Source: a virus. From it: 40,723 nt of DNA. The translations under genes were made by a program, and so were the position numbers. Under the pieces are notes generated by a model. The model was not told where the DNA came from, made no database searches, and saw nothing but the letters and a program-made list of their open reading frames with translations. Below are positions 20,569 to 30,324 of this stretch, in pieces. The first letter of the stretch is position 1; every line of letters starts with the position of its first letter. The DNA is taken from positions 1-40,723 of IMG/VR virus record IMGVR_UViG_3300006789_000004; one strand, written 5' to 3'.

Positions 20569-20798
20569 AGCTTCTCCGTTAGATAAAGTGTAATTGCTGC
20601 AATGCATCCTAAGAGTAGTAAAATGAAGCGGACGTTTTCACGTAACCATTTCCATACCACTAGAGGTTGAAGTAGTTCTGTATTAGATGCTACTTTGTCT
20701 TCGAGCAAGTCAGTTCTCTTGATATGATATTTTATATCTTGTTCCATACGAATCTGAGATTCCCTTATAACTTTAATGTCTTGCTCTATTTCTTTCAT
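20565..20798 (-). CDS. Tail-anchored membrane protein, XhlA/spanin-like, 77 aa
   Basis: A coiled-coil N-terminal two-thirds (DIKVIRESQIRMEQDIKYHI) with a single C-terminal membrane segment (RFILLLLGCIAAITLYL). The layout resembles haemolysin XhlA-type and other phage lysis accessory proteins. Placed between the lysozyme-fusion gene and the holin. Assignment by architecture only. Confidence 0.6.
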   Translation of the reverse strand: MKEIEQDIKVIRESQIRMEQDIKYHIKRTDLLEDKVASNTELLQPLVVWKWLRENVRFILLLLGCIAAITLYLTEKL

Positions 20799-20799
20799 A

Positions 20800-23436
20800 T
20801 TAGTACCTAGGATTCCTTATTTTTTCCTTAGCTTTTTTGTACACAAAACTATTTACAGGATCTACTTGAGGAGCAAATAATTCTTGAGGAATTACTTTAT
20901 CCTGATTAAATTTAGTAGTAATCATCATTCTTTTACGAGGACTTTTTATTTTGGATAGCATAGCTTGTACTTGTTCAATATCCTGTTCTGTAACAGCTTT
21001 TCCGTCCCATCCTATACCCTCTCTGATATATCCTTTAGGTGCATTTTCAGCTAGAGAAGTCATTACCATTTGTATAGTCTCTACATCTTTTTGTCTAATA
21101 GCCTCTCTTAACTGGGTAGCTAATCCTTTATCCATAGTTTTTAGCATAGTTAATAAAGTATCTTTCCTTTTAATAACAGCATCAGTAGATCTGTCTAAAG
21201 GATCTAATCCAAACTCTATTTCTGCTGTGACTTGTTGCATCTCATCCGTAAATGCCTCACCTGAAATACTACTGGCTGTAATTAATCTTCTAGCTATAGG
21301 CTCAAACTTATCAGGATTTTGTTTTAACCCTGTCTCTATCATCTGGGCACTTTTTATAACTAACCCATTAACGGCTTTATTTGTAGATATAGCTCTAAGC
21401 CCAGCAATCGCAGCCCCTAAGTGCGCTCCAGGAATACCTACAGCAGAACCTAGCACAGCTCCAGCTGAACTAAACCTAATAACACTATCATTAAATAGTC
21501 TTCCTAAAAACCCTTTACCTGCATCAGCCGCAATACTTTTATTAAGACTGGTACTAGCTTCAGCTAAATCTCCGTACACTACTTTTGATTGCTTAAATAG
21601 AGAAGCTAGTTCAGGATTTGCCTGTAACGTAGCAGCTTCTTCTACCGACTCCGCTACCCTATTATTTAAAAATCTAGCTGCTTTTATTTTTATATCTTGA
21701 ATAGCCGTTAGATCAGCTCTTTTTTCTTTTAATACTTTTGTTGTCTTACCAAAAATATCTGATTGTAGCTTATGCAAAGTTACTACATTAACATCATCTC
21801 GTGGAACTGTTTTTGATTTTGTAACTATCTGACCTGTCTTTGGATCGAGAGCTTCTTCTACATCTACTTTTTTAAAAAAAGACTTTTTAAAATAACTTTT
21901 TACTTTATCTACAGCCAGCACTGTATCTGGATCAATAGTATCTTCTAGTATAGGATCAAATACTTGGCGAGAAAGATCTTCATACAAGTCATCAGGAACT
22001 ATATTTACTTCATCTTTAGCTTGTGACATGACTGTTTTCATATCCGTCCACGCTGCCTGTTTAGCATTATTTACATCTGATAACATATTTTGTCTAGATT
22101 GTGTTGGTTTTATTAAACTGTTCCCCTCTATATCTACATAATTTACTACTCTTTCAGCCCACTCATGTACTGGTTTACCTACTCTAGCTAAGTTGTGTTC
22201 TACTGTAGCAAACTTATCTCCTAAAAAGGTAATTAATGAGGATGCTTTTACTTTAGGTAAAATTCTACCTCCTACCGCACTTACTGCGGCGCCTCCTGCC
22301 ATAGCCATTGTGGGGATTGCTCCTGCAACAGCTCCGATACCAGCTCCTTCTAAAGTATCTATTCCCATTCCCATTATAGTATCTTCTTCAGATCTACCTA
22401 AGCCATGTACCATACCCATAGCAGCCTCTGCTCCTATTTTTGCGGGTAGAGTTAAAGCAGATCCACTTCCTATAGTAGCTGCCCCTAAAGCAATACTTCC
22501 TGCAATATCACCTGCCATAAACGCGGCTGGATGTTGTTGTCTAGCTCTACGTAAAGAAGCTTCTTCTATGTCATGATTAGCTTCATAATTTTCTGCTATA
22601 TTAGAAAAACTAGCAGGGATACCTTTTAATCCGTGACGTGTAAAATTATCAGCTACATTCTCTAATACCTGTTTACCTGTTTCTCCAGCAGCTAACATCT
22701 CATCAGAAAAACCTGCTGTTATACCTTGAGCCCCTCCCATAAGAGCAGCTTGGGGGGTACTTATAGGAGCAACATGTCTATCATATTCTTCTTGACTTAC
22801 CTTTAACCTACCCTCAGAAGGTTGTGGCTGCTCTGCTTGAGGTGTTTCTTTCATGTCTAATTGAGCCGCTTCTTCAGCAGATAGTTTTATTCTTTCCATA
22901 GGTTGTCCTTGTTCCGGTTGTAAAGGAGGCATTTCCCTAGTAGCTGAACCCGCATCGGGAATACTAAAAGGGTTTAAATCTCCTAAAGAGCTATCCTTTT
23001 TTTTATCTGTATCTATTCTAAATAAATCAGTGACTTCTTTAGCTCTTTTAGGCGTTTGTTTAGGAGACGCCCATTCAGACCTTAAAGCCTCATCAGCAGC
23101 TTGATTGTAGTTACCTTGTTTTAATAAATTTAAAGTTTTTTTAAACTTAGAAACTCTCTTTTCTCCCATCTGGAATACCATATTAGTTAATGCATCTTGC
23201 TGGGTACCAGATAAAGATAAGTTATTATTTTTTATAATGTTGCTAGATCCTTTTCTAGCAATAGCTAAATCTTTTTGAAATAATTCTTCTACTTCATCAT
23301 CAGTTAGTTTGGTAAAGTTCTCACCTTTTTTAAGTAGATGCCCTATACCTATAGTTTTATTTTTTAAGTGATCAGAATAAACTTCATTTCTGTACCCTTC
23401 TTGGCGCCTAAGCATTTTTTCTAATGTTTCAGCCAT
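20800..23436 (-). CDS. Virion lysozyme-ejection protein fusion (GH24 + internal core-like)
   Basis: 878 residues. Residues 1-145 are a T4-type lysozyme: catalytic Glu13 (RRQEGYRNEVY), Asp22 (YSD) and Thr28 (KTIGIGHLL) match T4 lysozyme E11/D20/T26. Residues ~215-400 contain Gly/Ala-rich hydrophobic stretches (ATIGSGSALTLPAKIGAEAA; GAGIGAVAGAIPTMAMAGGA) suited to membrane insertion. The rest is helical. This resembles the internal virion/ejection proteins (T7 gp16-like) that punch through the wall and membrane at infection. No free-standing endolysin exists elsewhere, so this protein may also serve lysis. Overlaps the next gene by 1 base. Confidence 0.85.
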   Translation of the reverse strand: MAETLEKMLRRQEGYRNEVYSDHLKNKTIGIGHLLKKGENFTKLTDDEVEELFQKDLAIARKGSSNIIKNNNLSLSGTQQDALTNMVFQMGEKRVSKFKKTLNLLKQGNYNQAADEALRSEWASPKQTPKRAKEVTDLFRIDTDKKKDSSLGDLNPFSIPDAGSATREMPPLQPEQGQPMERIKLSAEEAAQLDMKETPQAEQPQPSEGRLKVSQEEYDRHVAPISTPQAALMGGAQGITAGFSDEMLAAGETGKQVLENVADNFTRHGLKGIPASFSNIAENYEANHDIEEASLRRARQQHPAAFMAGDIAGSIALGAATIGSGSALTLPAKIGAEAAMGMVHGLGRSEEDTIMGMGIDTLEGAGIGAVAGAIPTMAMAGGAAVSAVGGRILPKVKASSLITFLGDKFATVEHNLARVGKPVHEWAERVVNYVDIEGNSLIKPTQSRQNMLSDVNNAKQAAWTDMKTVMSQAKDEVNIVPDDLYEDLSRQVFDPILEDTIDPDTVLAVDKVKSYFKKSFFKKVDVEEALDPKTGQIVTKSKTVPRDDVNVVTLHKLQSDIFGKTTKVLKEKRADLTAIQDIKIKAARFLNNRVAESVEEAATLQANPELASLFKQSKVVYGDLAEASTSLNKSIAADAGKGFLGRLFNDSVIRFSSAGAVLGSAVGIPGAHLGAAIAGLRAISTNKAVNGLVIKSAQMIETGLKQNPDKFEPIARRLITASSISGEAFTDEMQQVTAEIEFGLDPLDRSTDAVIKRKDTLLTMLKTMDKGLATQLREAIRQKDVETIQMVMTSLAENAPKGYIREGIGWDGKAVTEQDIEQVQAMLSKIKSPRKRMMITTKFNQDKVIPQELFAPQVDPVNSFVYKKAKEKIRNPRY

Positions 23437-24464
23437 TACTGTCCTCTACCTGTTAAAATACTTTTAAGCTGTGAGTTAGGTATTCTTCTAACACTTCCAT
23501 CTGGTAACTCTACTTCTGTACTTGTAAGCTTCATTATATCTTCTTGTGAAGCAGGTCTATCAGACATTTGACCTGTCTCTATTCTTTTTCTAGCACTTTC
23601 TAATGCCTCTCTTCTTCTATCTAACCATACTTTCCATTCAGATTCATCTGCTGTCATCTGTGGAGCTTTTTCTAAAAATAGTTTCATTTCTGCATCAGAT
23701 ATAGCACCTTTAGTTTTTGCAACGGATTCTAATGCTTCATCCACCCTCATCTCTCTAAGTATTTGTTGAGTAGTAGTTGTAGAAGTATCTCCTAATCCCA
23801 CTCTTCTAGCGGCTGCTGCTCCATACTTATCAAATAATCCTGTTACTCCGCCTTTAGCCAACCCTGCCTGAGCTTTTCCGAACTCAGATAATTTAGTATT
23901 TATATCTTCTAATTGTTGCTTTTTTAAGTCTTCCATTTTCTGTAACTGGGCTTGTTGCTGATTCTGTCTTTCTAGTCCTAGCGCGGCTATTTTCTTATCT
24001 TCCATTGCTAAAGACTCAGCCTGGTATTCAGTCATGGGGGCTCTTCCTTTTGACTTCTTTAATTGTTCTTGCTGTTGACGCCTATCCTGCTGAGTATTTG
24101 AGAATCCCTGGTAATCATCTAGTAGACCGCTTGTTATATTCATAGCTTCAGGACCCCCAATAATTAATGAGGCTAACCGAGGTCCAAAATAAGATAGGGC
24201 ATCTTTAACTCCTGTAGTTAATTGCTGTCTACGTACCTCACCGTCTTTGTCGGAAGGTTGTACAGGAGGAGCTTGCTTAGGAATAGGCTCTTGTTTATTA
24301 GACATACTTTTCTCTTGCTGAGACGCTCTTGATACTCTCTCTATATTCCTCTCTTGCGCTCTAGGATCTACATCTTGCATTACATTATCTATATTAGCAT
24401 CTTCTTCTAAATCTTGCTTTCTTAGAGGTCCTAATAAAGGTTGTTTATTTTTAGTTTTTGCCAT
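23436..24464 (-). CDS. Glutamine-rich internal virion protein, 342 aa
   Basis: Very Gln/Lys/Glu-rich, largely helical (QQDRRQQQEQLKKSKGRAP; ALGLERQNQQQAQLQKMEDL). It sits between the Hint-domain protein and the lysozyme fusion, the slot of T7 gp14/gp15-like ejection proteins. No enzymatic motif. It overlaps the previous gene by 14 bases. Confidence 0.65.
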   Translation of the reverse strand: MAKTKNKQPLLGPLRKQDLEEDANIDNVMQDVDPRAQERNIERVSRASQQEKSMSNKQEPIPKQAPPVQPSDKDGEVRRQQLTTGVKDALSYFGPRLASLIIGGPEAMNITSGLLDDYQGFSNTQQDRRQQQEQLKKSKGRAPMTEYQAESLAMEDKKIAALGLERQNQQQAQLQKMEDLKKQQLEDINTKLSEFGKAQAGLAKGGVTGLFDKYGAAAARRVGLGDTSTTTTQQILREMRVDEALESVAKTKGAISDAEMKLFLEKAPQMTADESEWKVWLDRRREALESARKRIETGQMSDRPASQEDIMKLTSTEVELPDGSVRRIPNSQLKSILTGRGQ

Positions 24465-25887
24465 AATGTATTCCTTCTATACTATATGTTACATCTTCTC
24501 TTTCTTCTCTATAATCTGTCTCCATTCCAAAATCACCTGAAACAAAGCTAGTTACATAACATCTATTTTCTGTAAACAATGGATATACAATTACATTTGC
24601 TTCTTTAGCATGTAATGTACAATCTACAGATTCGTCTGCTCTTGTATATTGTTTAGTGAGCTTATCAAATATTAAGTGGGAGGCTGTGAATATTTCATTA
24701 TTCAATGTGTATAAAGATTCGTGGTTAAGTAAACTACCACACCCTAATACTTCTCCTCCTATCATAACTACATCACCTATCTGTATATCTTCAATATTTT
24801 TATACGTAGTATCTTTCATGAGTACTTTAGTACCTGCTATATGACATTGAGCTTTACCTGCTTTTACTTGAGCATCGGCAGCCATTTTCGCCTGTCTCTC
24901 AGCACTACTCATCTGCTCATATTGCATACCTAAACTAGCTATTAACTCTTTCTCTGCTGCGGCTTGTCCCATATCATAAGTTTTCATTTCTCCTACTGCG
25001 GATCTCCTAGACTCAAAGGCAGCTTGTTGCATTTGTTGTCCTTGTCCTATACCTGTTATTGCAGCTTGCTCTCCTTGGAGTCCTACTGCCATACCCTGTA
25101 AACCTCTTTCTTTTGCCTTTTCATTTTCTAAAAATATATCTCTTTCAATACCGGCTCTACCCATCATTCCTTGAGCAGCAAGACTTCTTTGCTGAGCCAT
25201 TGCTGAGGCACCTTTAGCCCCGCCCATGGATGCTCCTAAACGCATACCCGCGATCTGCTCTTGTTTAGCCATTCTTTGAGAATCTGCTACCCGTCTAGCT
25301 TCCCTAGCTTCAGGACTCATCCCTTGATCAGCCATCTGCTCATACCTAGAAGTTAATCCTTTTTGCCTATCTAATTGACCTTCAGCCAGTTTAGTATATT
25401 TAGCTAATTCTCCTTCCCTGCCTTCACTTTCTTGTAATAATTTTTGAATATCTTTATCTTCTTCAAGTCTGCCTAGACCCTCATCTCCAAGAATCTCAAT
25501 AGCTCTATCTCTACCTTTATCAAATTCACTTACTTTACTCGCATCTGCAATCTTTTTGTCTGCTTCTGCAAGTTTTGCCTTATCCCCCATACGTTGAATA
25601 TTGCCCCTCATACCCACTACTTCAGCATTACCTCCACTAGCAAGTATCCTTTTCCTTTCCGCAGCATTTGCTTCCTCTCTTGCCTTAAATTCCATTGCTA
25701 AGTTATTTTTACTTGACTGAGCTTCTTTTATACTAGCTGCTCTAGCAGTATCTCTCTTTGCCTTATCTTGCATGTAAGATCTTTTAGGTGCAGCTGCCTG
25801 TCCCTGTGACATACTCTTTTCTGAAGAGCCTTGGTATATACCTTTTCTCTTATTACTTGTTAGTTTTCTTATTAGTTTTCTTGCCAT
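24451..25887 (-). CDS. Internal virion protein with C-terminal Hint (intein-like) domain
   Basis: 478 residues. The N-terminal ~345 are Ala/Gln/Lys-rich helical, like ejection proteins (GMRLGASMGGAKGASAMAQQ). From Cys348 (CHIAGTKVLMKDTTYKNIED, then IQIGDVVM) to the C-terminus lies a Hint fold: block A-like start, TASHLIF resembling block B's T-x-x-H, and a PLFTENRCYVTS...GDFGMETDY end seen in phage Hint proteins. The intein His-Asn and +1 nucleophile are absent at the C-terminus, so splicing is unlikely but N-terminal self-cleavage at Gln347-Cys348 could occur. Maturation of the virion protein is a reasonable inference. Confidence 0.75.
   Translation of the reverse strand: MARKLIRKLTSNKRKGIYQGSSEKSMSQGQAAAPKRSYMQDKAKRDTARAASIKEAQSSKNNLAMEFKAREEANAAERKRILASGGNAEVVGMRGNIQRMGDKAKLAEADKKIADASKVSEFDKGRDRAIEILGDEGLGRLEEDKDIQKLLQESEGREGELAKYTKLAEGQLDRQKGLTSRYEQMADQGMSPEAREARRVADSQRMAKQEQIAGMRLGASMGGAKGASAMAQQRSLAAQGMMGRAGIERDIFLENEKAKERGLQGMAVGLQGEQAAITGIGQGQQMQQAAFESRRSAVGEMKTYDMGQAAAEKELIASLGMQYEQMSSAERQAKMAADAQVKAGKAQCHIAGTKVLMKDTTYKNIEDIQIGDVVMIGGEVLGCGSLLNHESLYTLNNEIFTASHLIFDKLTKQYTRADESVDCTLHAKEANVIVYPLFTENRCYVTSFVSGDFGMETDYREEREDVTYSIEGIHYGKN
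24454..24846 (-). other. Hint domain segment of the virion protein
   Basis: Residues 348-478 of the protein encoded at 24451-25887. The first residue is Cys, the usual nucleophile for the N-S acyl shift. The final residues IHYGKN lack the terminal His-Asn pair of complete inteins. Confidence 0.7.
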
Positions 25888-25889
25888 AA

Positions 25890-26204
25890 TTACCTCATAA
25901 AAATTACCGTCACAACAACGGGGTTAGGTCCATAATTTATTAAATACAAAAAGTCCTTGTTCCAAGTACCTGTTTTTGCTACAATTCCATTGCCCGTTTG
26001 AGCCGTAATTATATACTTATCAGGTATAAAAGTCAACTTATTTCGTATACTTACCTCATCTCCATCAGCTGCCCATACAGGTATCTCCAGATCCTGAGAT
26101 GAAAAAGATTCCATATTATCTTCAAATGTAAGTTTTCTTAATCCAATAGATAGTTTATTAACTAAATCTATAACGTCTTGAATAGAAGCTAAATTAAATT
26201 TCAT
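25890..26204 (-). CDS. Small virion protein, 104 aa
   Basis: Sits between the nozzle gene (1-base overlap) and the Hint protein (2-base gap). Beta-rich second half (DKYIITAQTGNGIVAKTG, NPVVVTVIFMR). Position suggests a minor tail or internal protein; no family recognised. Confidence 0.55.
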   Translation of the reverse strand: MKFNLASIQDVIDLVNKLSIGLRKLTFEDNMESFSSQDLEIPVWAADGDEVSIRNKLTFIPDKYIITAQTGNGIVAKTGTWNKDFLYLINYGPNPVVVTVIFMR

Positions 26205-28783
26205 TACTCTTTAATCTCCTTGCTAAAAGGAGCTGCTATTTCAAGCTCATAATTAGTTATTAAGACATTTTGTAATAATTTATCATTGGCAAATTTTAAT
26301 TTTACACATTTACTCTTACCCGCAGGTAACTTACTTTTAAAAAATTGATTAGGTGGACCGCCCCATGGGTAAGCTCCCCAAGGATCTGCTCCCCAACCTA
26401 CAAGATCTCGTCCTCCACCAAAGTCAAAAGGTATAACGCCTACATCAAAATTAAAAAAATCTTTTTGAACAGCTACATCTAAATCAAATCCTGGAGTTTC
26501 AAAAGAAAGGTCTGTATCCATGGCATATAATTTAGCACGTAAAAACTTTTTAGGTACTGTAGGATCTCCTAAAGATTCCCAATTTGTCTCATACTCAAAC
26601 TCTATAGCTTTTTCATGATCACTATAATCATAAGTAGTATTTGTATTGTTAAAAGTAGATAGCTTAAAAGAAGCATATAAATCTACATTTAATTCTCTAG
26701 ATGTAAAGAATATATTATTTTCTACAGAGGTCATTCCTCCGCTAAAGTCTAATCCGTCCCATTTTAACCAGGCATCTTTGTATGTATCATAGGCTAAAGT
26801 CAAACTTTTATCTGTACTAACTACTACAGCTTGTCCTGTGACGCCTGTAGTTTCTTTAGGAATATGTAATAAAATTAAGTTTTGATCATTCCAATTAAAA
26901 GCTACGGCTCTTTTCTTTACTAAGGATTTATCCTGGAAAAAAGGCTTTATTAAAGATGACATTTCAGATAGGGCATTTTTTGAATCAATAGCGTACATAC
27001 CTGACTCAGATAGAAAAAGAAGTTGTCCTCTAAATTCTACAATAGAGGAAAAAGAGGTACATCCAATACCACCTTCTTTTGTCAAAAGTTCTACTGAGTA
27101 TGCAACCCCACTAGGAGAGGTTATATCCCCACCTAATACGTGTATACTATTTTTATGGAATACATATAATAAATCTCTAAGAGGAGCAATTGCACTAATT
27201 CTATCTCCAAAAGAAGATTCTATAATTACAGCATTATCATCATCTGGGAAATATTCTGAGCCAATTTCTGATAACGAGGCACCACCTGGAGTAGAAAATT
27301 GTAAGTTATTTACATTTTCATTTTGTCCTGACAATACTAAACAGCTTTGAAATGTTGTTAAATATCTACCTAAAGGAGGTGGATCTCTTCTTTTAATAGG
27401 ATCTTTTAAAAAATCTACACCCGCCGTGGAGGTGGATAAATCTATAGTATCATCTATAAATCGTACAGTAGTCGGATCAGTGGGACCAGGAAAAGGTACT
27501 GTAACCCCTGTATCATTGTCCCAAGGAACTGTTCCAATATGATAAAATAAGCCCGATACGTCAGGGTCAGTCCCAGTCGTGCCTGTTATACTTTTATATA
27601 TCTGAACTTTTAAAGGACTGTCCTCACTCGCTGTACTAGGTATCTTGTTTAAACCATTAAAAATATAATCTTCCCATGTTATTTGGCTATATCCATGAGT
27701 TTGATTGAATGTAGCTATAATTGGATCTGATGGCTGACTTTGTACTAGATTACCCTGAGCATCTGTATATTCAATTACAAACTTATATGCTACTCTATCA
27801 TCGTGATTATACAAATCGGCATTTGTACCTGAAACATCATGAATACTAATAGTATCTACTAGACCACCTGCTTCTTGATTAGTATCTATAGTATATGCCC
27901 ATGACCCTGGTATAGGAGTCTCTACAAGTCCTGGTAGACCTGCTCTATATACATGCGTACCATCATACTTCATAACAGGATCTTGCCCATTACTTAAATA
28001 CATAACGCTATTTAACTGAACAGCACTTATATTTTCTATTAAATCTGTAGAAGCTACATACGTATCTGTAGATTGATAACTAGGAAATATTGTAGAAGAA
28101 GGTGTTGCTTGCCCACTTACTTTATTAATAAATTTAGTAAAATCTATATCACTAGAAGCACCTTCACTAATAAGTGTTTCTTGTAATATACTCATATAGG
28201 CAGCAGGTGTATCTGCTGTTATAGAACTACTATCTACTTTAAGCAAAGATGTTGCAGCTATGTTTAAATTAGCTTCATTATTTATATTGGTAAGTAAAGT
28301 AGCTATAGTCATATCGGAAGAATTATTTCCTGTACCTAAATCAGCAGAAAAATAAATAGCTTCATTAGCAACATCGCTTATTTTAAATACAAAAGTTCCT
28401 GTAGATTTATTTAAATAATGAGCTATTAGAATCTCAACATCTTCTCCAGCAGTAGTATTTACACTCGTTCTATTATTGACTAAGTGTATCACACATTCTT
28501 GTACTTGCCTTATTTTATCATTAACCATTAAAACTTCTTCTGCAATAGATCCGTCTGCACTAGTCTGTCTATAAGTAAATGTTCCATAAGATGTTTCATC
28601 GGCAGATATACTAGAAGATGCTGTGGTATGGAATCCTTTTCTTTTATTGATAGCTCCTGATACTCTAAAAGCAGCATTTTTGACATCCGTAGCAAATTCC
28701 ATAGTTCTTTTTAAATCAGAACTACGTTTGTCAATACCTCTAAAGTTTTCAGAATTTCTAATAATTATGTGAGGTACTGACAT
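26204..28783 (-). CDS. Tail nozzle protein (T7 gp12-like)
   Basis: 859 residues from ATG 28783 (GGAG site, TAATG coupling with the adaptor stop). An in-frame ATG 12 bases upstream has no good site. It is beta-rich and contains LGRYLTTFQSCLVLSGQNEN, GDRISAIAPLRDLLYVFHKN and an FSTPGG motif, features of podovirus tail-tube B/nozzle (stabilisation) proteins with a propeller fold. It closes the tail tip beneath the adaptor. The product order adaptor-nozzle matches T7 gp11-gp12. Confidence 0.85.
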   Translation of the reverse strand: MSVPHIIIRNSENFRGIDKRSSDLKRTMEFATDVKNAAFRVSGAINKRKGFHTTASSSISADETSYGTFTYRQTSADGSIAEEVLMVNDKIRQVQECVIHLVNNRTSVNTTAGEDVEILIAHYLNKSTGTFVFKISDVANEAIYFSADLGTGNNSSDMTIATLLTNINNEANLNIAATSLLKVDSSSITADTPAAYMSILQETLISEGASSDIDFTKFINKVSGQATPSSTIFPSYQSTDTYVASTDLIENISAVQLNSVMYLSNGQDPVMKYDGTHVYRAGLPGLVETPIPGSWAYTIDTNQEAGGLVDTISIHDVSGTNADLYNHDDRVAYKFVIEYTDAQGNLVQSQPSDPIIATFNQTHGYSQITWEDYIFNGLNKIPSTASEDSPLKVQIYKSITGTTGTDPDVSGLFYHIGTVPWDNDTGVTVPFPGPTDPTTVRFIDDTIDLSTSTAGVDFLKDPIKRRDPPPLGRYLTTFQSCLVLSGQNENVNNLQFSTPGGASLSEIGSEYFPDDDNAVIIESSFGDRISAIAPLRDLLYVFHKNSIHVLGGDITSPSGVAYSVELLTKEGGIGCTSFSSIVEFRGQLLFLSESGMYAIDSKNALSEMSSLIKPFFQDKSLVKKRAVAFNWNDQNLILLHIPKETTGVTGQAVVVSTDKSLTLAYDTYKDAWLKWDGLDFSGGMTSVENNIFFTSRELNVDLYASFKLSTFNNTNTTYDYSDHEKAIEFEYETNWESLGDPTVPKKFLRAKLYAMDTDLSFETPGFDLDVAVQKDFFNFDVGVIPFDFGGGRDLVGWGADPWGAYPWGGPPNQFFKSKLPAGKSKCVKLKFANDKLLQNVLITNYELEIAAPFSKEIKE

Positions 28784-29736
28784 TAAAAGCTCCAATCATC
28801 CCAGCTATTAAGCCGAGGTATATATTGAACGTCATCACTAATAACAGCGTAACTCTGAACAATCTCTTGTTGCATTAAAGTTAATTCCTGAAAAGCTTCT
28901 TGACTGTCTACACTGGAATCTCTTTTTAAAATTTTCCATGCGACATAGGCAATTAAGTACCGTTCTGTTTCAATACTTAATTCGCTATGCGTTGTAGTAT
29001 CTTTACCACCTACTATATAAGCTCCTACAGGAATTTCTGTTGATTCATCAGAGTTTACTGCATGGGCTCCTAGTACCATCTCTTCTGAGTCTATAGAGAT
29101 TAAAGGTACATTTTTTACTACATTGTTTCCATCTTTATCTATTATACATATATAGTTATGTTCAGATAAAGAAGCAATATCTGTTTCTAAGTTTGATTGA
29201 TCTAAATCAATTGTTGTATTACTGGAACTACTTAAAATAGTACTTACAGGCGCACTACTTTCAAATTTCTGAGCTACCTGAGCCCTTTTTAAATCTAATT
29301 CAGATAATCTTCGTACATAATTTATTCTAAGTTTACCTGAACTTTGAGGTACAGGAGCTAACATTAATTTACCTGCTATTCTAATGTATCTAGAAGGATG
29401 TCCACTAGTACCTGTAGCTCTTCTTTTTAAGTTGTCTTGACTTAGTACATAGTAATCATCTTCAGATCCTGTAGAAGAATATTCTACATTATGCACTTTA
29501 TTGCCTAAAAAACAATCGCTAGGTAATTCGTATGCCTCTAATCCAGAGGTTACTGTAATAATAGCTTCTGCTATGAATACTCTAGGATGTTGGTGAACTA
29601 TAGCTGATTGTAGATTATATTGAGCATCATTTAGATACTGAATAAATTCAGAGTCTTTAATGCCTGTGAAATCAGAAAAATTCTCATTTTCTGTTTGATT
29701 TCTTATTTGGTTTATTAAACGGGTTACTGATCTCAT
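28783..29736 (-). CDS. Tail adaptor protein (T7 gp11/P22 gp4-like)
   Basis: 317 residues. N-terminal helical part (SEFIQYLNDAQYNLQSAIV) followed by beta-rich GLEAYELPSDCF and a PSRYIRIAGKLMLAPVPQSS stretch characteristic of podovirus adaptor/tail-tube A proteins, which join portal to nozzle. Its stop is coupled to the nozzle ATG. The C-terminal helix-rich half (HSELSIETERYLIAYVAWKI) also fits the family. Confidence 0.8.
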   Translation of the reverse strand: MRSVTRLINQIRNQTENENFSDFTGIKDSEFIQYLNDAQYNLQSAIVHQHPRVFIAEAIITVTSGLEAYELPSDCFLGNKVHNVEYSSTGSEDDYYVLSQDNLKRRATGTSGHPSRYIRIAGKLMLAPVPQSSGKLRINYVRRLSELDLKRAQVAQKFESSAPVSTILSSSSNTTIDLDQSNLETDIASLSEHNYICIIDKDGNNVVKNVPLISIDSEEMVLGAHAVNSDESTEIPVGAYIVGGKDTTTHSELSIETERYLIAYVAWKILKRDSSVDSQEAFQELTLMQQEIVQSYAVISDDVQYIPRLNSWDDWSF

Positions 29737-29745
29737 TATATATCC

Positions 29746-30324
29746 TTAAAAATTTATACTTCTCTTACGTCCTGATCCACCTAATACTCGACTAATTGTT
29801 TGAGACATTTCTCCTTGAATCTTAGCTTTTTGTCCCATTCCTTTAGCTAATTCCATATCTCCTCTTGCCTGCCCCATTCTTTTTGCCTGTTTCTCTTTTT
29901 CTAAGCCTCCTATAACACCCATAACAGCGGCGGCTCCCATAACGGCTGGATTAAATCCTGAAGAAATACCTGCTGTTAATACGGCTCCTGCTGTGTCTCC
30001 TGTCGTACCGCCTCCTAGTAGACCAGATGTCATATCTCCAGCTGCCTGGGCTCCTATATCTTTACCCATTTTTGATAAATCTCCTTTTAGATCTGGTCCT
30101 TCATCTACGTTTAAGTTAGTCTTTTTTAAACTCTTTTTAACAGCAGATTTTTTTAACTTTTCATCTAGATCTAATGCCTGATTTAAAGGCATAGGTGTAT
30201 AGTTTAAAGACTGTATCTGAGGTGGTGGTGTATCCTCTCTAGATTGATATTTACTATAATCAGGTTCTAAAGATTGTCTTTTTGGTACAGTGGGACTAAT
30301 TATTTGGTCAAATATATTATTCAT
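29746..30324 (-). CDS. Internal virion protein with hydrophobic Gly/Ala segment, 192 aa
   Basis: The C-terminal half has a Gly/Ala-rich hydrophobic stretch (GAVLTAGISSGFNPAVMGAA) and a Lys/Arg/Gly-rich tail. Resembles T7 gp14-type ejection proteins or the short membrane-inserting virion proteins. Position next to the adaptor gene supports a virion role. Starts ATGA-coupled to the 43-aa gene. Confidence 0.6.
   Translation of the reverse strand: MNNIFDQIISPTVPKRQSLEPDYSKYQSREDTPPPQIQSLNYTPMPLNQALDLDEKLKKSAVKKSLKKTNLNVDEGPDLKGDLSKMGKDIGAQAAGDMTSGLLGGGTTGDTAGAVLTAGISSGFNPAVMGAAAVMGVIGGLEKEKQAKRMGQARGDMELAKGMGQKAKIQGEMSQTISRVLGGSGRKRSINF

Noticed and set aside
20951-21700. 249-codon open frame on the + strand
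   Set aside because: It lies entirely antisense to the lysozyme-fusion virion gene, lacks a ribosome site and has an amino-acid make-up typical of an antisense shadow (Ser/Ile/Pro-rich).
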